Assembly: GCA_028292305.1 (NCBI GenBank)
Contig: JAQGMQ010000467.1
Coordinates: forward strand, 1-6,147
DNA from: Rhodoferax sp.
Lineage (GTDB): Bacteria > Pseudomonadota > Gammaproteobacteria > Burkholderiales > Burkholderiaceae_C
Reading direction: 5' to 3'
DNA: 6,147 nucleotides
Made by a program: the position numbers and the translations under genes. Below are positions 1-5,313 of this stretch, in pieces. Position 1 is the first letter of the stretch. Each line of letters begins with the position of its first letter. The notes below the pieces were generated by a model. That model ran no database searches. It was not told where the DNA came from and worked only from the letters and a program-made list of their open reading frames with translations.

Positions 1-368
1 CGCGGCTTCCGCGCCCGATCGCCGAAGATCTTCGGCGCGTTCAGCTGCTCCCGCGTGAGGATCTTCGAGGGAATGGTCCGCAGCACCGCGCCGGCACCGC
101 GGTTGTGGTTGAAGGCGTTCACGCGGAAGCGGGCCAGGCCTTCGATCTCGAACGAGAAGTCGACCTCGAGGAATTCCTCGTAGTTCTTGCGCTGGCTGTC
201 GCTCATGATGTCGTACACCATGGCATGCACCGTCTTGTGGTCGAGCGGCTCCACGTTGATGCGGCGCACGTCGCCATGGACCCGGATCATCGGTGGCAGG
301 CCGGCGGAAAGGTGGAGGTCCGAAGCTTTGTTCTTGACGCTGAAAGCGAGCAGTTGGGTGATGTCCAC
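1..368 (-). CDS. pilT: Type IV pilus retraction ATPase PilT (5' part)
   Basis: PilT is the cytoplasmic hexameric ATPase that depolymerises type IV pili and so powers twitching motility. I translated the minus strand from a GTG at 368: the product begins VDITQLLAFSVKNKASDLHL and continues through LPPMIRVHGDVRRIN, DFSFEIEG and RFRVNAFNHNRGAGAVLRTI. This is the typical N-terminal PAS-like domain of PilT. About 122 of the usual roughly 345 residues are visible; the Walker A, Asp/His box and AIRNLIRE regions lie beyond the left edge. The GTG start is chosen because family members begin MDITxLL and because GAGGGA lies just upstream (372-377). The gene is divergent from yggS, a common arrangement in Burkholderiales. 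Identity as PilT rather than PilU rests on the close match over the whole N-terminal domain. Confidence 0.95.
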   Translation of the reverse strand, partial: MDITQLLAFSVKNKASDLHLSAGLPPMIRVHGDVRRINVEPLDHKTVHAMVYDIMSDSQRKNYEEFLEVDFSFEIEGLARFRVNAFNHNRGAGAVLRTIPSKILTREQLNAPKIFGDRARKP

Positions 369-371
369 GGA

Positions 372-377
372 TCCCTC
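372..377 (-). promoter_or_regulatory. Ribosome-binding site of pilT
   Basis: GAGGGA on the minus strand stands three bases before the GTG at 368 (GAGG to start, five bases). It supports the non-ATG start chosen for pilT. Confidence 0.6.
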
Positions 378-401
378 GATGATTTTGGTAGGCTTGTACT
401 G

Positions 402-430
402 ATTATGACTACCATTGGTAACAATCTCAA
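402..430 (-). promoter_or_regulatory. Predicted sigma70-type promoter of pilT
   Basis: On the minus strand, TTGAGA (425-430) and CATAAT (402-407) are separated by exactly 17 bases, each matching the sigma70 consensus at five of six positions. A transcript would start near 395, giving a leader of about 26 bases that includes the GAGGGA ribosome-binding site. The -10 hexamer covers the ATG of yggS (405-407) on the other strand and the -35 lies inside the yggS coding region. This is prediction from sequence only. Confidence 0.6.
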
Positions 431-1115
431 AGACGTCCGTGTAAGGATCACCACAGCTTGCGCGCAGGTGGGACGTGATCCGGCCGGCGTGGCACTGCTC
501 GCGGTGTCCAAGACCTTCGGCGCCGACGCCGTGCGCGAGGCCTTCGCCGACGGGCAGACGCAGTTCGGCGAAAACTACCTGCAGGAGGCGGTCGAGAAGA
601 TCACCGCCTTGCAGGATCTGCCGTTGACGTGGCATTGCATCGGCCCGGTACAAAGCAACAAGAGCCGCATTGCGGCTGAAAACTTCCAGTGGGTGCACAC
701 CGTGGCCAGCCTGCGTCTGGCGGAGCGCCTGAGCGCACAGCGCCCCGCGCACCTGCCGCCACTGCAGATCTGCCTGCAGGTGAACATCGATGGAGGGGTC
801 AACAAATCGGGCCTGGCATCCGACGAGGTGGCGCCGCTGGCGTTGCAGGTGGCCCGGTTGCCGCGCTTGTGCCTGCGCGGCCTGATGACCATTCCCGAGC
901 CGCGCGACGATGTGGCGGGCCAGTTGGCCGTGCACCAGCAAAGCCGTGAGTTGTTCGAGGCGGTGCGGAAGGCCGGCAAGGACGAGCCGGGCATGGCGGG
1001 GTTCGACACACTGTCGATGGGCATGACCGCCGATCTGGAGGCCGCCGTGCAGGCCGGCAGCACGCTGGTGCGCGTGGGCTCCGCCATCTTTGGCGGGCGG
1101 GCGCGGGCGGCCTAG
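405..1115 (+). CDS. yggS: YggS/PLPBP family pyridoxal phosphate homeostasis protein
   Basis: This is a single-domain PLP-binding protein with the alanine-racemase-like TIM barrel fold. It acts in vitamin B6 and amino-acid homeostasis and has no firmly established catalytic activity. The 236-residue product has the usual family length. Visible hallmarks are the PLP lysine in LLAVSKTF (K36), FGENYLQE (54-61), the family motif WHCIGPVQSNK (76-86), NIDGGVNKSG (127-136), LRGLMTIP (157-164), SMGMTADLE (204-212) and the phosphate-binding RVGSAIFGG (223-231). The ATG at 405 is preferred because the homologous region begins there; an in-frame extension back to 105 would merely be pilT read antisense. 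No strong Shine-Dalgarno or promoter is evident; GGTAGG at 388-393 is a distant candidate. It ends 22 bases from the convergent yfiB stop. Confidence 0.95.
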   Translation: MTTIGNNLKDVRVRITTACAQVGRDPAGVALLAVSKTFGADAVREAFADGQTQFGENYLQEAVEKITALQDLPLTWHCIGPVQSNKSRIAAENFQWVHTVASLRLAERLSAQRPAHLPPLQICLQVNIDGGVNKSGLASDEVAPLALQVARLPRLCLRGLMTIPEPRDDVAGQLAVHQQSRELFEAVRKAGKDEPGMAGFDTLSMGMTADLEAAVQAGSTLVRVGSAIFGGRARAA

Positions 1116-1129
1116 GCGCGCGGGGCCGC
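1107..1129. terminator. Possible hairpin between convergent yggS and yfiB
   Basis: GCGGCC (1107-1112) and GGCCGC (1124-1129) could pair around an 11-base loop containing GCGCGC, across the yggS stop and the short convergent gap. There is no T-run on either side, so intrinsic termination is doubtful and pairing may simply reflect high GC. Confidence 0.25.
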
Positions 1130-1137
1130 AGCGGGGT

Positions 1138-1701
1138 TCACTGCGCCGGCACGATCACCGCCACGCGGCGGTTCTGCAGGCGGTTTTCGGGCGTGTTGTT
1201 TTCCACGATGGGCTTTTCCTTGCCCAGGCCCTTGATCTCCATGCGGTCCAGCGGCAGGCCGTGGCGCGCCAGGGCCTGGGCCACGGCTTCGGCGCGTCGC
1301 AGCGACAGCGTCTGGTTGAAGGCCGCGGAGCCGACGTTGTCGGTGTGGCCTTCCACGCGCAGGCGGTCCACGCCGAGCTGCAGCAGCGCATCGCCGATGC
1401 GGTCGGCGGCTGTCTGGCTGGCCGGGTCGAGTGCATCGGAGGCGGTCTCGAACAAAATCTTGCCCGGGAACGAAAACTCCCAGCCTTCGTCGGTGAGCTT
1501 GAAGCCCAGCCGCTGCAATTCGGCGGTGCGCTGCGCCTGGCGGTCGATGGGCGGCGCCGACGGGGCCGTCTGGCAGCCCGCCAGGCCGAGCGCCGCGGCG
1601 CCCAGGAGCCAAGCCAGGTGGCCGCGGCGCGATTGGGTGGCGAACGAGGCGGCGCGTGCCACGCCGACGGTGTGGGGCTGGATGGGCTTGAGGGACGGCA
1701 T
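1138..1701 (-). CDS. yfiB: YfiB: OmpA/Pal-like peptidoglycan-binding lipoprotein
   Basis: YfiB is the outer-membrane arm of the YfiBNR system: when activated it binds and sequesters the periplasmic repressor YfiR, releasing the cyclase YfiN. The 187-residue product has an N-terminal signal with lipobox LGLAGC, the lipidated cysteine being C43, then a short proline-rich linker (44-52) and an OmpA C-terminal domain from about 75 to 187. DEGWEFSFPGKILFE (71-85) and the terminal RRVAVIVPAQ closely resemble Pseudomonas YfiB. Peptidoglycan-contact residues are D121 in GHTDNVG and R136 in LSLRRAEAV. The start ATG shares one base with the yfiN stop (TGATG) and AAGGA lies nine bases upstream, which indicates translational coupling. 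The signal n-region is unusually long and contains SRRGHL (24-29), resembling a Tat motif; a GTG at codon 14 is a possible alternative start. Confidence 0.9.
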   Translation of the reverse strand: MPSLKPIQPHTVGVARAASFATQSRRGHLAWLLGAAALGLAGCQTAPSAPPIDRQAQRTAELQRLGFKLTDEGWEFSFPGKILFETASDALDPASQTAADRIGDALLQLGVDRLRVEGHTDNVGSAAFNQTLSLRRAEAVAQALARHGLPLDRMEIKGLGKEKPIVENNTPENRLQNRRVAVIVPAQ

Positions 1702-2999
1702 CAGTGGGTTTCCTTCATATCTTTGGCGTCGTCGTCGAAATTGAACATGTGCTTCTGGCCGCGGTGTTCCGACTTGACTTGGTACATGGCGCGGTCGGCG
1801 GCGCGCAGCAGTTGTTCGGAGCTGTTGCCGTGCAGCGGGTAGATGGCGATGCCGATGCTCACCGACGGCACGATGCGGTCGGTGAACCGCGTGGCCATCG
1901 GCGTGGTCATGCTGGCCAGGATCTTGTCGGCGATGCGCGAGGCGTCGTCCGAGCTGTGCAGCGGGGCCAGCAGCACGGCGAACTCATCGCCGCCGAGCCG
2001 CGCCACCACGTCACCTTCGCGCAGCTGGGCGCGGATGCGCTGGGCCACTTCGATCAGCAGGGCGTCGCCGGTGGCATGGCCGTATTTGTCGTTGACCGAC
2101 TTGAAATGGTCGTTGTCCAGGTACAGCACGCCGATGCTCGTGCCCTGGGTTTGCGCGTCCTGCAGCACCCGCGAGAGGCGCCGGCGGAAGTAGGCGCGGT
2201 TGGGCAGGCCGGTCAGGCTGTCGTGGTTGGCCAGGTGCGAGAGCGATTTGTTTTCCTGGTGCAGTTGCGCCTGTTGCGCTTCGATCTCGCCGAGCAGGGC
2301 GTTGAAATCCTCGCCCAGCTGGTCGAATTCGGCGATGTGCGAACGCGGGGCGCGGCGCGATGTGTTGGGCTCGGCCCGCGCGGCACGGGTCATGGTGGTG
2401 AGTTCGCGCACCGGGCGCAGGATCTCGCGGTAGCTGCTGCGCGAAAGTCGCCACACGCTGACACCGCCCAGCGCCAGGCAACCCAGCAGGCCCAGCAGCC
2501 CGGCGATGATGAAGCGCACGAAACCCGCGCCGTCGCCACGCAGCTGCACTTCGCCGATCGGGTTGCCCTGGTACATGATGGGTGCCGTGGTCGGCTGGGT
2601 CAGCAGCAGATCGGCCAGTTGGTCGCCCAGGGCGTCCAGCGTGGTGGTGTCGGTGCGCGCAACGCGGCCGAGCACGGCACCTGCGCTGTCGACGACGGTG
2701 GCGCTGGCTAGCGCTTCCTGTTTGGCGATCAGGCCCAGCGATTCGGCGATGGCCTCGTCGTCGCGGAACACCACCGCGGCTTCGGCGGTGTAGGCGATGG
2801 AACGCGCCACCAGGTGCAGGTTGTGTTCGGCATAGGTGCGCAGCGCCATCAGCGCGATCACCGTCAGCGACAGGCCCACAGCCAGCAGCATGATGGCCGC
2901 CAGCCGCACGTGGGCGTGCCGCAGCGTGGCCAGCAGCGTGGTGGGCGTCTGGCCGTTGGGCACCGCGTCGGCGGTGTTGATCGCGTCGGACGCGCTCAT
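1701..2999 (-). CDS. yfiN: YfiN (TpbB-type) inner-membrane diguanylate cyclase
   Basis: YfiN condenses two GTP into cyclic-di-GMP in response to envelope signals and promotes attachment and exopolysaccharide production in Pseudomonas. The 432-residue product has a cytoplasmic N-terminus, a first membrane helix (about 33-54), a periplasmic CHASE8/PAS-like sensor (55-160) including ARSIAYTAEAAVVFRDD (65-81), a second helix (163-183), a HAMP segment and helical linker (184-256), and a GGDEF domain (257-420). The active site looks intact: metal-binding D295 in YLDNDHFK, N303/D304 in SVND, and GGDEF at 336-340. An RxxD motif, R327-E-G-D330, stands five residues before GGDEF, the position of the allosteric inhibitory site. 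There is no EAL domain. The start overlaps the yfiR stop (ATGA) and AAGGG lies six bases upstream. YfiR upstream and YfiB downstream support this identity over other CHASE8 cyclases. Confidence 0.93.
   Translation of the reverse strand: MSASDAINTADAVPNGQTPTTLLATLRHAHVRLAAIMLLAVGLSLTVIALMALRTYAEHNLHLVARSIAYTAEAAVVFRDDEAIAESLGLIAKQEALASATVVDSAGAVLGRVARTDTTTLDALGDQLADLLLTQPTTAPIMYQGNPIGEVQLRGDGAGFVRFIIAGLLGLLGCLALGGVSVWRLSRSSYREILRPVRELTTMTRAARAEPNTSRRAPRSHIAEFDQLGEDFNALLGEIEAQQAQLHQENKSLSHLANHDSLTGLPNRAYFRRRLSRVLQDAQTQGTSIGVLYLDNDHFKSVNDKYGHATGDALLIEVAQRIRAQLREGDVVARLGGDEFAVLLAPLHSSDDASRIADKILASMTTPMATRFTDRIVPSVSIGIAIYPLHGNSSEQLLRAADRAMYQVKSEHRGQKHMFNFDDDAKDMKETH
1711..1715 (-). promoter_or_regulatory. 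Ribosome-binding site of yfiB
   Basis: AAGGA on the minus strand lies inside the last codons of yfiN, nine bases before the ATG at 1701. It supports that start over the downstream GTG. Confidence 0.55.
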
Positions 3000-3622
3000 G
3001 ACGTGCCCTTCGCGGCGCGCCGGCCCAGGCGCAGCACTTGCGGATTCACACGGACGCCGCTGCGTGCCACGGAATCCAGATTGACTTCAAAAGGCACGCC
3101 GGCGGAGGTGGCATCGACATCCAGGCAGAACATGCCGCCGATCATGCAGATGGGCGACCGTTCGCAGATGGTCAGCACCGGCCGGCCCGCGATGTGCGAG
3201 AAAAGATTGCGCCAGCTGCCTTCTTCGAGTTCACCGACGTACAAGGCGTCGCACTGGCTTGCCACGTCCGCATCGACGGGCACGCGCAACGTGACGATCG
3301 TGCGCTGGGCGAGAGGGCTCACACCCTGCGCCAGCAACGCGTCGCCATGGGCGCTGCGGCCGGTCACGCAAAGGCGCAACGGGCGCGATTCGTCCGGCCA
3401 GCGCGCATAACCCAGGATGCCGCGCACGGTGTCGGCAACGGTCAGGCGTTCGGGGCCGCTGAGCGCCAGATCGACCGCGTTGCGTTTTTCCACCGCGGCG
3501 AGTGCCTCGGTCCCGGGCGTCGACTGGGCGAACACGGGCATGCCGAGCAACGCGCCAAGGGCCAGGGCAACCATGCCCTTGCGGGGCTGGCATTTGAAAA
3601 ACCGGATTGAAATCAGCGGCAT
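2996..3622 (-). CDS. yfiR: YfiR: periplasmic repressor of YfiN (DUF4154 family)
   Basis: YfiR is a small periplasmic protein that keeps the YfiN cyclase inactive and is itself removed by YfiB or by redox misfolding. From the ATG at 3622 the product is 208 residues. Residues 1-32 form a signal peptide: a basic n-region, the hydrophobic stretch VALALGALLGMPV, and probable cleavage after VFA. The mature part carries the DUF4154 pattern, including ILGYARWP (69-76), LRLCVTG, ALYVG, GRPVLTI and a C-terminal PFEVNLDSVARSGVRVNPQ. Cysteines at 85, 124, 159 and 166 have the same spacing (39, 35, 7) as the two disulfide pairs I recall for P. aeruginosa YfiR; C153 is extra. The frame stays open back to 3778, but the extension is not signal-like, and a predicted promoter -10 covers the ATG at 3670. 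The Shine-Dalgarno for 3622 is weak. It is the first gene of the operon. Confidence 0.88.
   Translation of the reverse strand: MPLISIRFFKCQPRKGMVALALGALLGMPVFAQSTPGTEALAAVEKRNAVDLALSGPERLTVADTVRGILGYARWPDESRPLRLCVTGRSAHGDALLAQGVSPLAQRTIVTLRVPVDADVASQCDALYVGELEEGSWRNLFSHIAGRPVLTICERSPICMIGGMFCLDVDATSAGVPFEVNLDSVARSGVRVNPQVLRLGRRAAKGTS
3006..3010 (-). promoter_or_regulatory. Ribosome-binding site of yfiN
   Basis: AAGGG on the minus strand sits six bases before the ATG at 2999, within the last codons of yfiR. With the ATGA overlap it implies coupled translation of repressor and cyclase. Confidence 0.6.
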
Positions 3623-3782
3623 AGAAGTGGGGACCTGTGCGAAAAACGATGGGCCATGCTTGCGATGCATGTTAGGTGGCGCCGTTCGGCGTACCAACCA
3701 AGTTTTTGGCAAATCCCCAGGAGAGGTCTCGAATTTTCGGTGGATTCGGCCCGTAGTGTGAATTGCGGCACGCGCCATTGTT
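3623..3782. other. Intergenic region between lrp and yfiR
   Basis: This 160-base stretch separates two genes on the minus strand. It is less GC-rich than its flanks in part (AATTTTC, AAAACTTGG), as expected for a promoter region. It holds the candidate yfiR promoter. I see no hairpin followed by a T-run, so read-through from lrp into yfiR cannot be excluded. Confidence 0.5.
3669..3697 (-). promoter_or_regulatory. Candidate promoter of the yfiRNB operon
   Basis: On the minus strand TTGGTA (3692-3697) and TAACAT (3669-3674) are 17 bases apart, each matching sigma70 consensus at four of six positions. The predicted transcript starts near 3660, about 38 bases before the chosen yfiR ATG. The spacer holds the inverted repeat CGCCG-TT-CGGCG (3680-3691), which could be an operator or chance in GC-rich DNA. 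Confidence 0.35.
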
Positions 3783-4268
3783 TCAAAGGATAGGCAAGTG
3801 GGTGGAGTTCTTGACTTCTTCCATCACCGCGTAAGTGCGCGTCTCTCGCACTCCGGGCAACTGCCACAACACCGAGCCCGCGAAGTTGCGGTAGGCCGGC
3901 ATGTCGGCCATGCGCGTCTTCAGCAGGTAGTCGAAGCCACCGGCCACCATGTGGCATTCCATGATTTCGGGATGCACCTGCACCGCAGCCTTGAAGGCTT
4001 CGAACACATTGGGGGTGGTGCGGTCCAGCAGCACCTCGACGAAGACCATCATGGCCGCGCCCAGCTGCAGCGGATTCAGCCGGGCCTCGTAGCCGAGGAT
4101 GAAGCCGTCGCGCGTCAGGCGCTGGACACGCGCCAGTACGGCGGTGGGTGAAAGCGAGACCGCTTCGGCCAGCTTCAGGTTCGACGTGCGGCCGTCGCGC
4201 TGCAGCACATCGAGGATGCGGCGGTCTAGCCGATCGATCTCCGGGATGATAGATGTGCTAGCGGTCAT
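3783..4268 (-). CDS. lrp: Lrp/AsnC-family transcriptional regulator, Lrp-like
   Basis: This is a DNA-binding feast/famine regulator, likely multimeric and responsive to an amino acid. The 161-residue product matches E. coli Lrp nearly end to end: IDRLDRRILDVLQRDGR (11-27), the helix-turn-helix SNLKLAEAVSLSPTAVLARV (29-48), QRLTRDGFILGY (49-60), then the RAM effector/oligomerisation domain (about 70-150) with ECHMVAGGFDYLLKTR (104-119), LPGVRETRTYAVMEEVK (137-153). This is closer to classical Lrp than to AsnC, but paralogues such as PutR- or BkdR-type regulators cannot be excluded without a tree. The start lacks an obvious Shine-Dalgarno; GAAGAA lies too far upstream. A near-palindrome 21 bases before the ATG may be an autoregulatory site. 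It lies 137 bases after the nanA-like gene on the same strand; whether it controls that operon is unknown. Confidence 0.9.
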   Translation of the reverse strand: MTASTSIIPEIDRLDRRILDVLQRDGRTSNLKLAEAVSLSPTAVLARVQRLTRDGFILGYEARLNPLQLGAAMMVFVEVLLDRTTPNVFEAFKAAVQVHPEIMECHMVAGGFDYLLKTRMADMPAYRNFAGSVLWQLPGVRETRTYAVMEEVKNSTHLPIL

Positions 4269-4405
4269 TGATAGTTGAATGTTCTTCGATTCCTAGAAAT
4301 TATGGCGAAAAATGCGCCGTCATTCGTGGGCAGAAGCGCTTATTCAATGGCCGTTACTTTTCACCACACTTGACCGTGCGGCGCGGCGCCAGAGCGGACG
4401 CGCGT
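4269..4405. other. Intergenic region between nanA-like gene and lrp
   Basis: This 137-base spacer on the minus strand contains the near-palindrome and the -10-like hexamer ahead of lrp. No clear intrinsic terminator for the nanA-like gene is visible: GC-rich dyads near 4380-4400 are not followed by a T-run. The short plus-strand open frames crossing it show no protein-like features. Confidence 0.5.
4289..4300. promoter_or_regulatory. Candidate Lrp autoregulatory operator
   Basis: ATTCCTAGAAAT is a 12-base near-palindrome (10 of 12 positions symmetric, core TTNCTAGNAA) placed 20 bases upstream of the lrp ATG. It lies beside a -10-like CATAAT on the minus strand at 4301-4306. An AT-rich dyad with this spacing is typical of Lrp/AsnC sites, and the family usually represses its own gene. 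No matching -35 at normal spacing was found. Confidence 0.35.
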
Positions 4406-5299
4406 TCAGCGCAAATGACTGGCCACGATGCCCTCGACCTTCGCCTGCTGCGCTGACGACAGCGGTGCGAACGGCCGCCGGCAAGGCCCGCAATCCACGC
4501 CCAAGAGCTTGAGCATGGCCTTGGTGCCGGGAAACACCCCGACCTCGATCAACACGTCGATCACGGCGTTGGCACGGGTCTGCAAGCTGCGTGCGCGCGG
4601 CAGGTCGCCGGCCCGCATGGCGTCGAACATCTGCACGAAGATGCGCCCCATCACGTTGAAGGTGGTGCCGATGCCGCCATCGGCGCCCATGGCCACACCA
4701 CCCGCGAACATCTCGTCGAAGCCGTTGTAGATCACGGCCTCGGGCGCCGCGGTCTTCAGGCGCTCCAGCTGGTACAGGTTCTGCGACGTGTGCTTGACCC
4801 CGATGATCTTCGGATGCGCCAGCAGGGCCAGCAGGTCGGCCGTGCTCAGGGGCCGGGCCGACTTGGCGGGGAAGTTGTAGACCACCAGCGGCAGCGGCGT
4901 GGCGTCGGCCAGCGCGCGGTAGTGGGCCAGCACTTCGGCGGCCGAGAAGTCGTAGTAGAACGGCGGTATGGCCGACACCGCGTCATAACCCGCATCGGCC
5001 GCGGCATGGGCAATGTCGATCGCCTCGTCGGTGGCAATGGCGCCCACGTGCGCGATGAGCCTGGCGCGGCCCTTCACCACCTTGGCGAATTCGCTCAGCA
5101 CGGCCTTGCGTTCGGCGGCCGTCTGCAAGAAAGCTTCGCCGGTGCTGCCACCCACATAGAAGCCGTGCAGGCCCTGGGCCAGTTCGAATTCGGCCAGCGG
5201 CGCGAGCCTGTCGAGGTTCAGGCTGCCGTCGTCATGGAACGGTGTGATCAGGGCCGAGAAGACGCCGGCCAGGGCGTGTGCGGGTTTGAGTTTCGTCAT
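4406..5299 (-). CDS. nanA: NanA-type class I aldolase (N-acetylneuraminate lyase family)
   Basis: Members of this DapA/NanA family are cytoplasmic TIM-barrel enzymes that use a Schiff-base lysine; NanA reversibly splits N-acetylneuraminate into N-acetylmannosamine and pyruvate. The 297-residue product has family length. Seen here: GFYVGGSTGEAFLQ (46-59) with the carboxylate-binding GSTGE, IPPFYYDFS (111-119), catalytic tyrosine Y141 in VVYNFP, Schiff-base K169 in GVKHTS, NGFDEMFAGG (192-201) and GADGGIGTTFN (205-215). D195, E196 and F256 align with E. coli NanA D191, E192 and F252, residues that fit sialic acid rather than aspartate semialdehyde; S208 is replaced by T212. The ATG at 5299 is chosen because homology begins there; the frame is open further upstream only as antisense of the permease. 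It follows the permease by 14 bases without a good Shine-Dalgarno. A related 2-keto acid substrate remains possible. Confidence 0.8.
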   Translation of the reverse strand: MTKLKPAHALAGVFSALITPFHDDGSLNLDRLAPLAEFELAQGLHGFYVGGSTGEAFLQTAAERKAVLSEFAKVVKGRARLIAHVGAIATDEAIDIAHAAADAGYDAVSAIPPFYYDFSAAEVLAHYRALADATPLPLVVYNFPAKSARPLSTADLLALLAHPKIIGVKHTSQNLYQLERLKTAAPEAVIYNGFDEMFAGGVAMGADGGIGTTFNVMGRIFVQMFDAMRAGDLPRARSLQTRANAVIDVLIEVGVFPGTKAMLKLLGVDCGPCRRPFAPLSSAQQAKVEGIVASHLR

Positions 5300-5313
5300 C
5301 GTTCTATGAAAAA

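Noticed and set aside
334..362. TTGACG as a -35 for a yggS promoter
   Set aside because: At 17 bases the -10 would be GGTGAT, only three of six matches, and the sequence is constrained as pilT coding region.
105..404. N-terminal extension of yggS
   Set aside because: It is the antisense of the pilT coding region, and the YggS family begins at the ATG at 405.
1090..2711. Long plus-strand open frames opposite yfiB and yfiN (1090-1842 and 1704-2711)
   Set aside because: They are antisense to well-recognised genes, rich in Arg, Ala, Gly and His, and show no domain; high GC at third positions keeps the opposite strand open.
4406..5299. Assignment as 4-hydroxy-tetrahydrodipicolinate synthase (DapA)
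   Set aside because: The YVGGSTGEAF, FYYDFS and NGFDEMFAGG segments match NanA rather than DapA, and the gene sits with a TRAP permease, not lysine genes.
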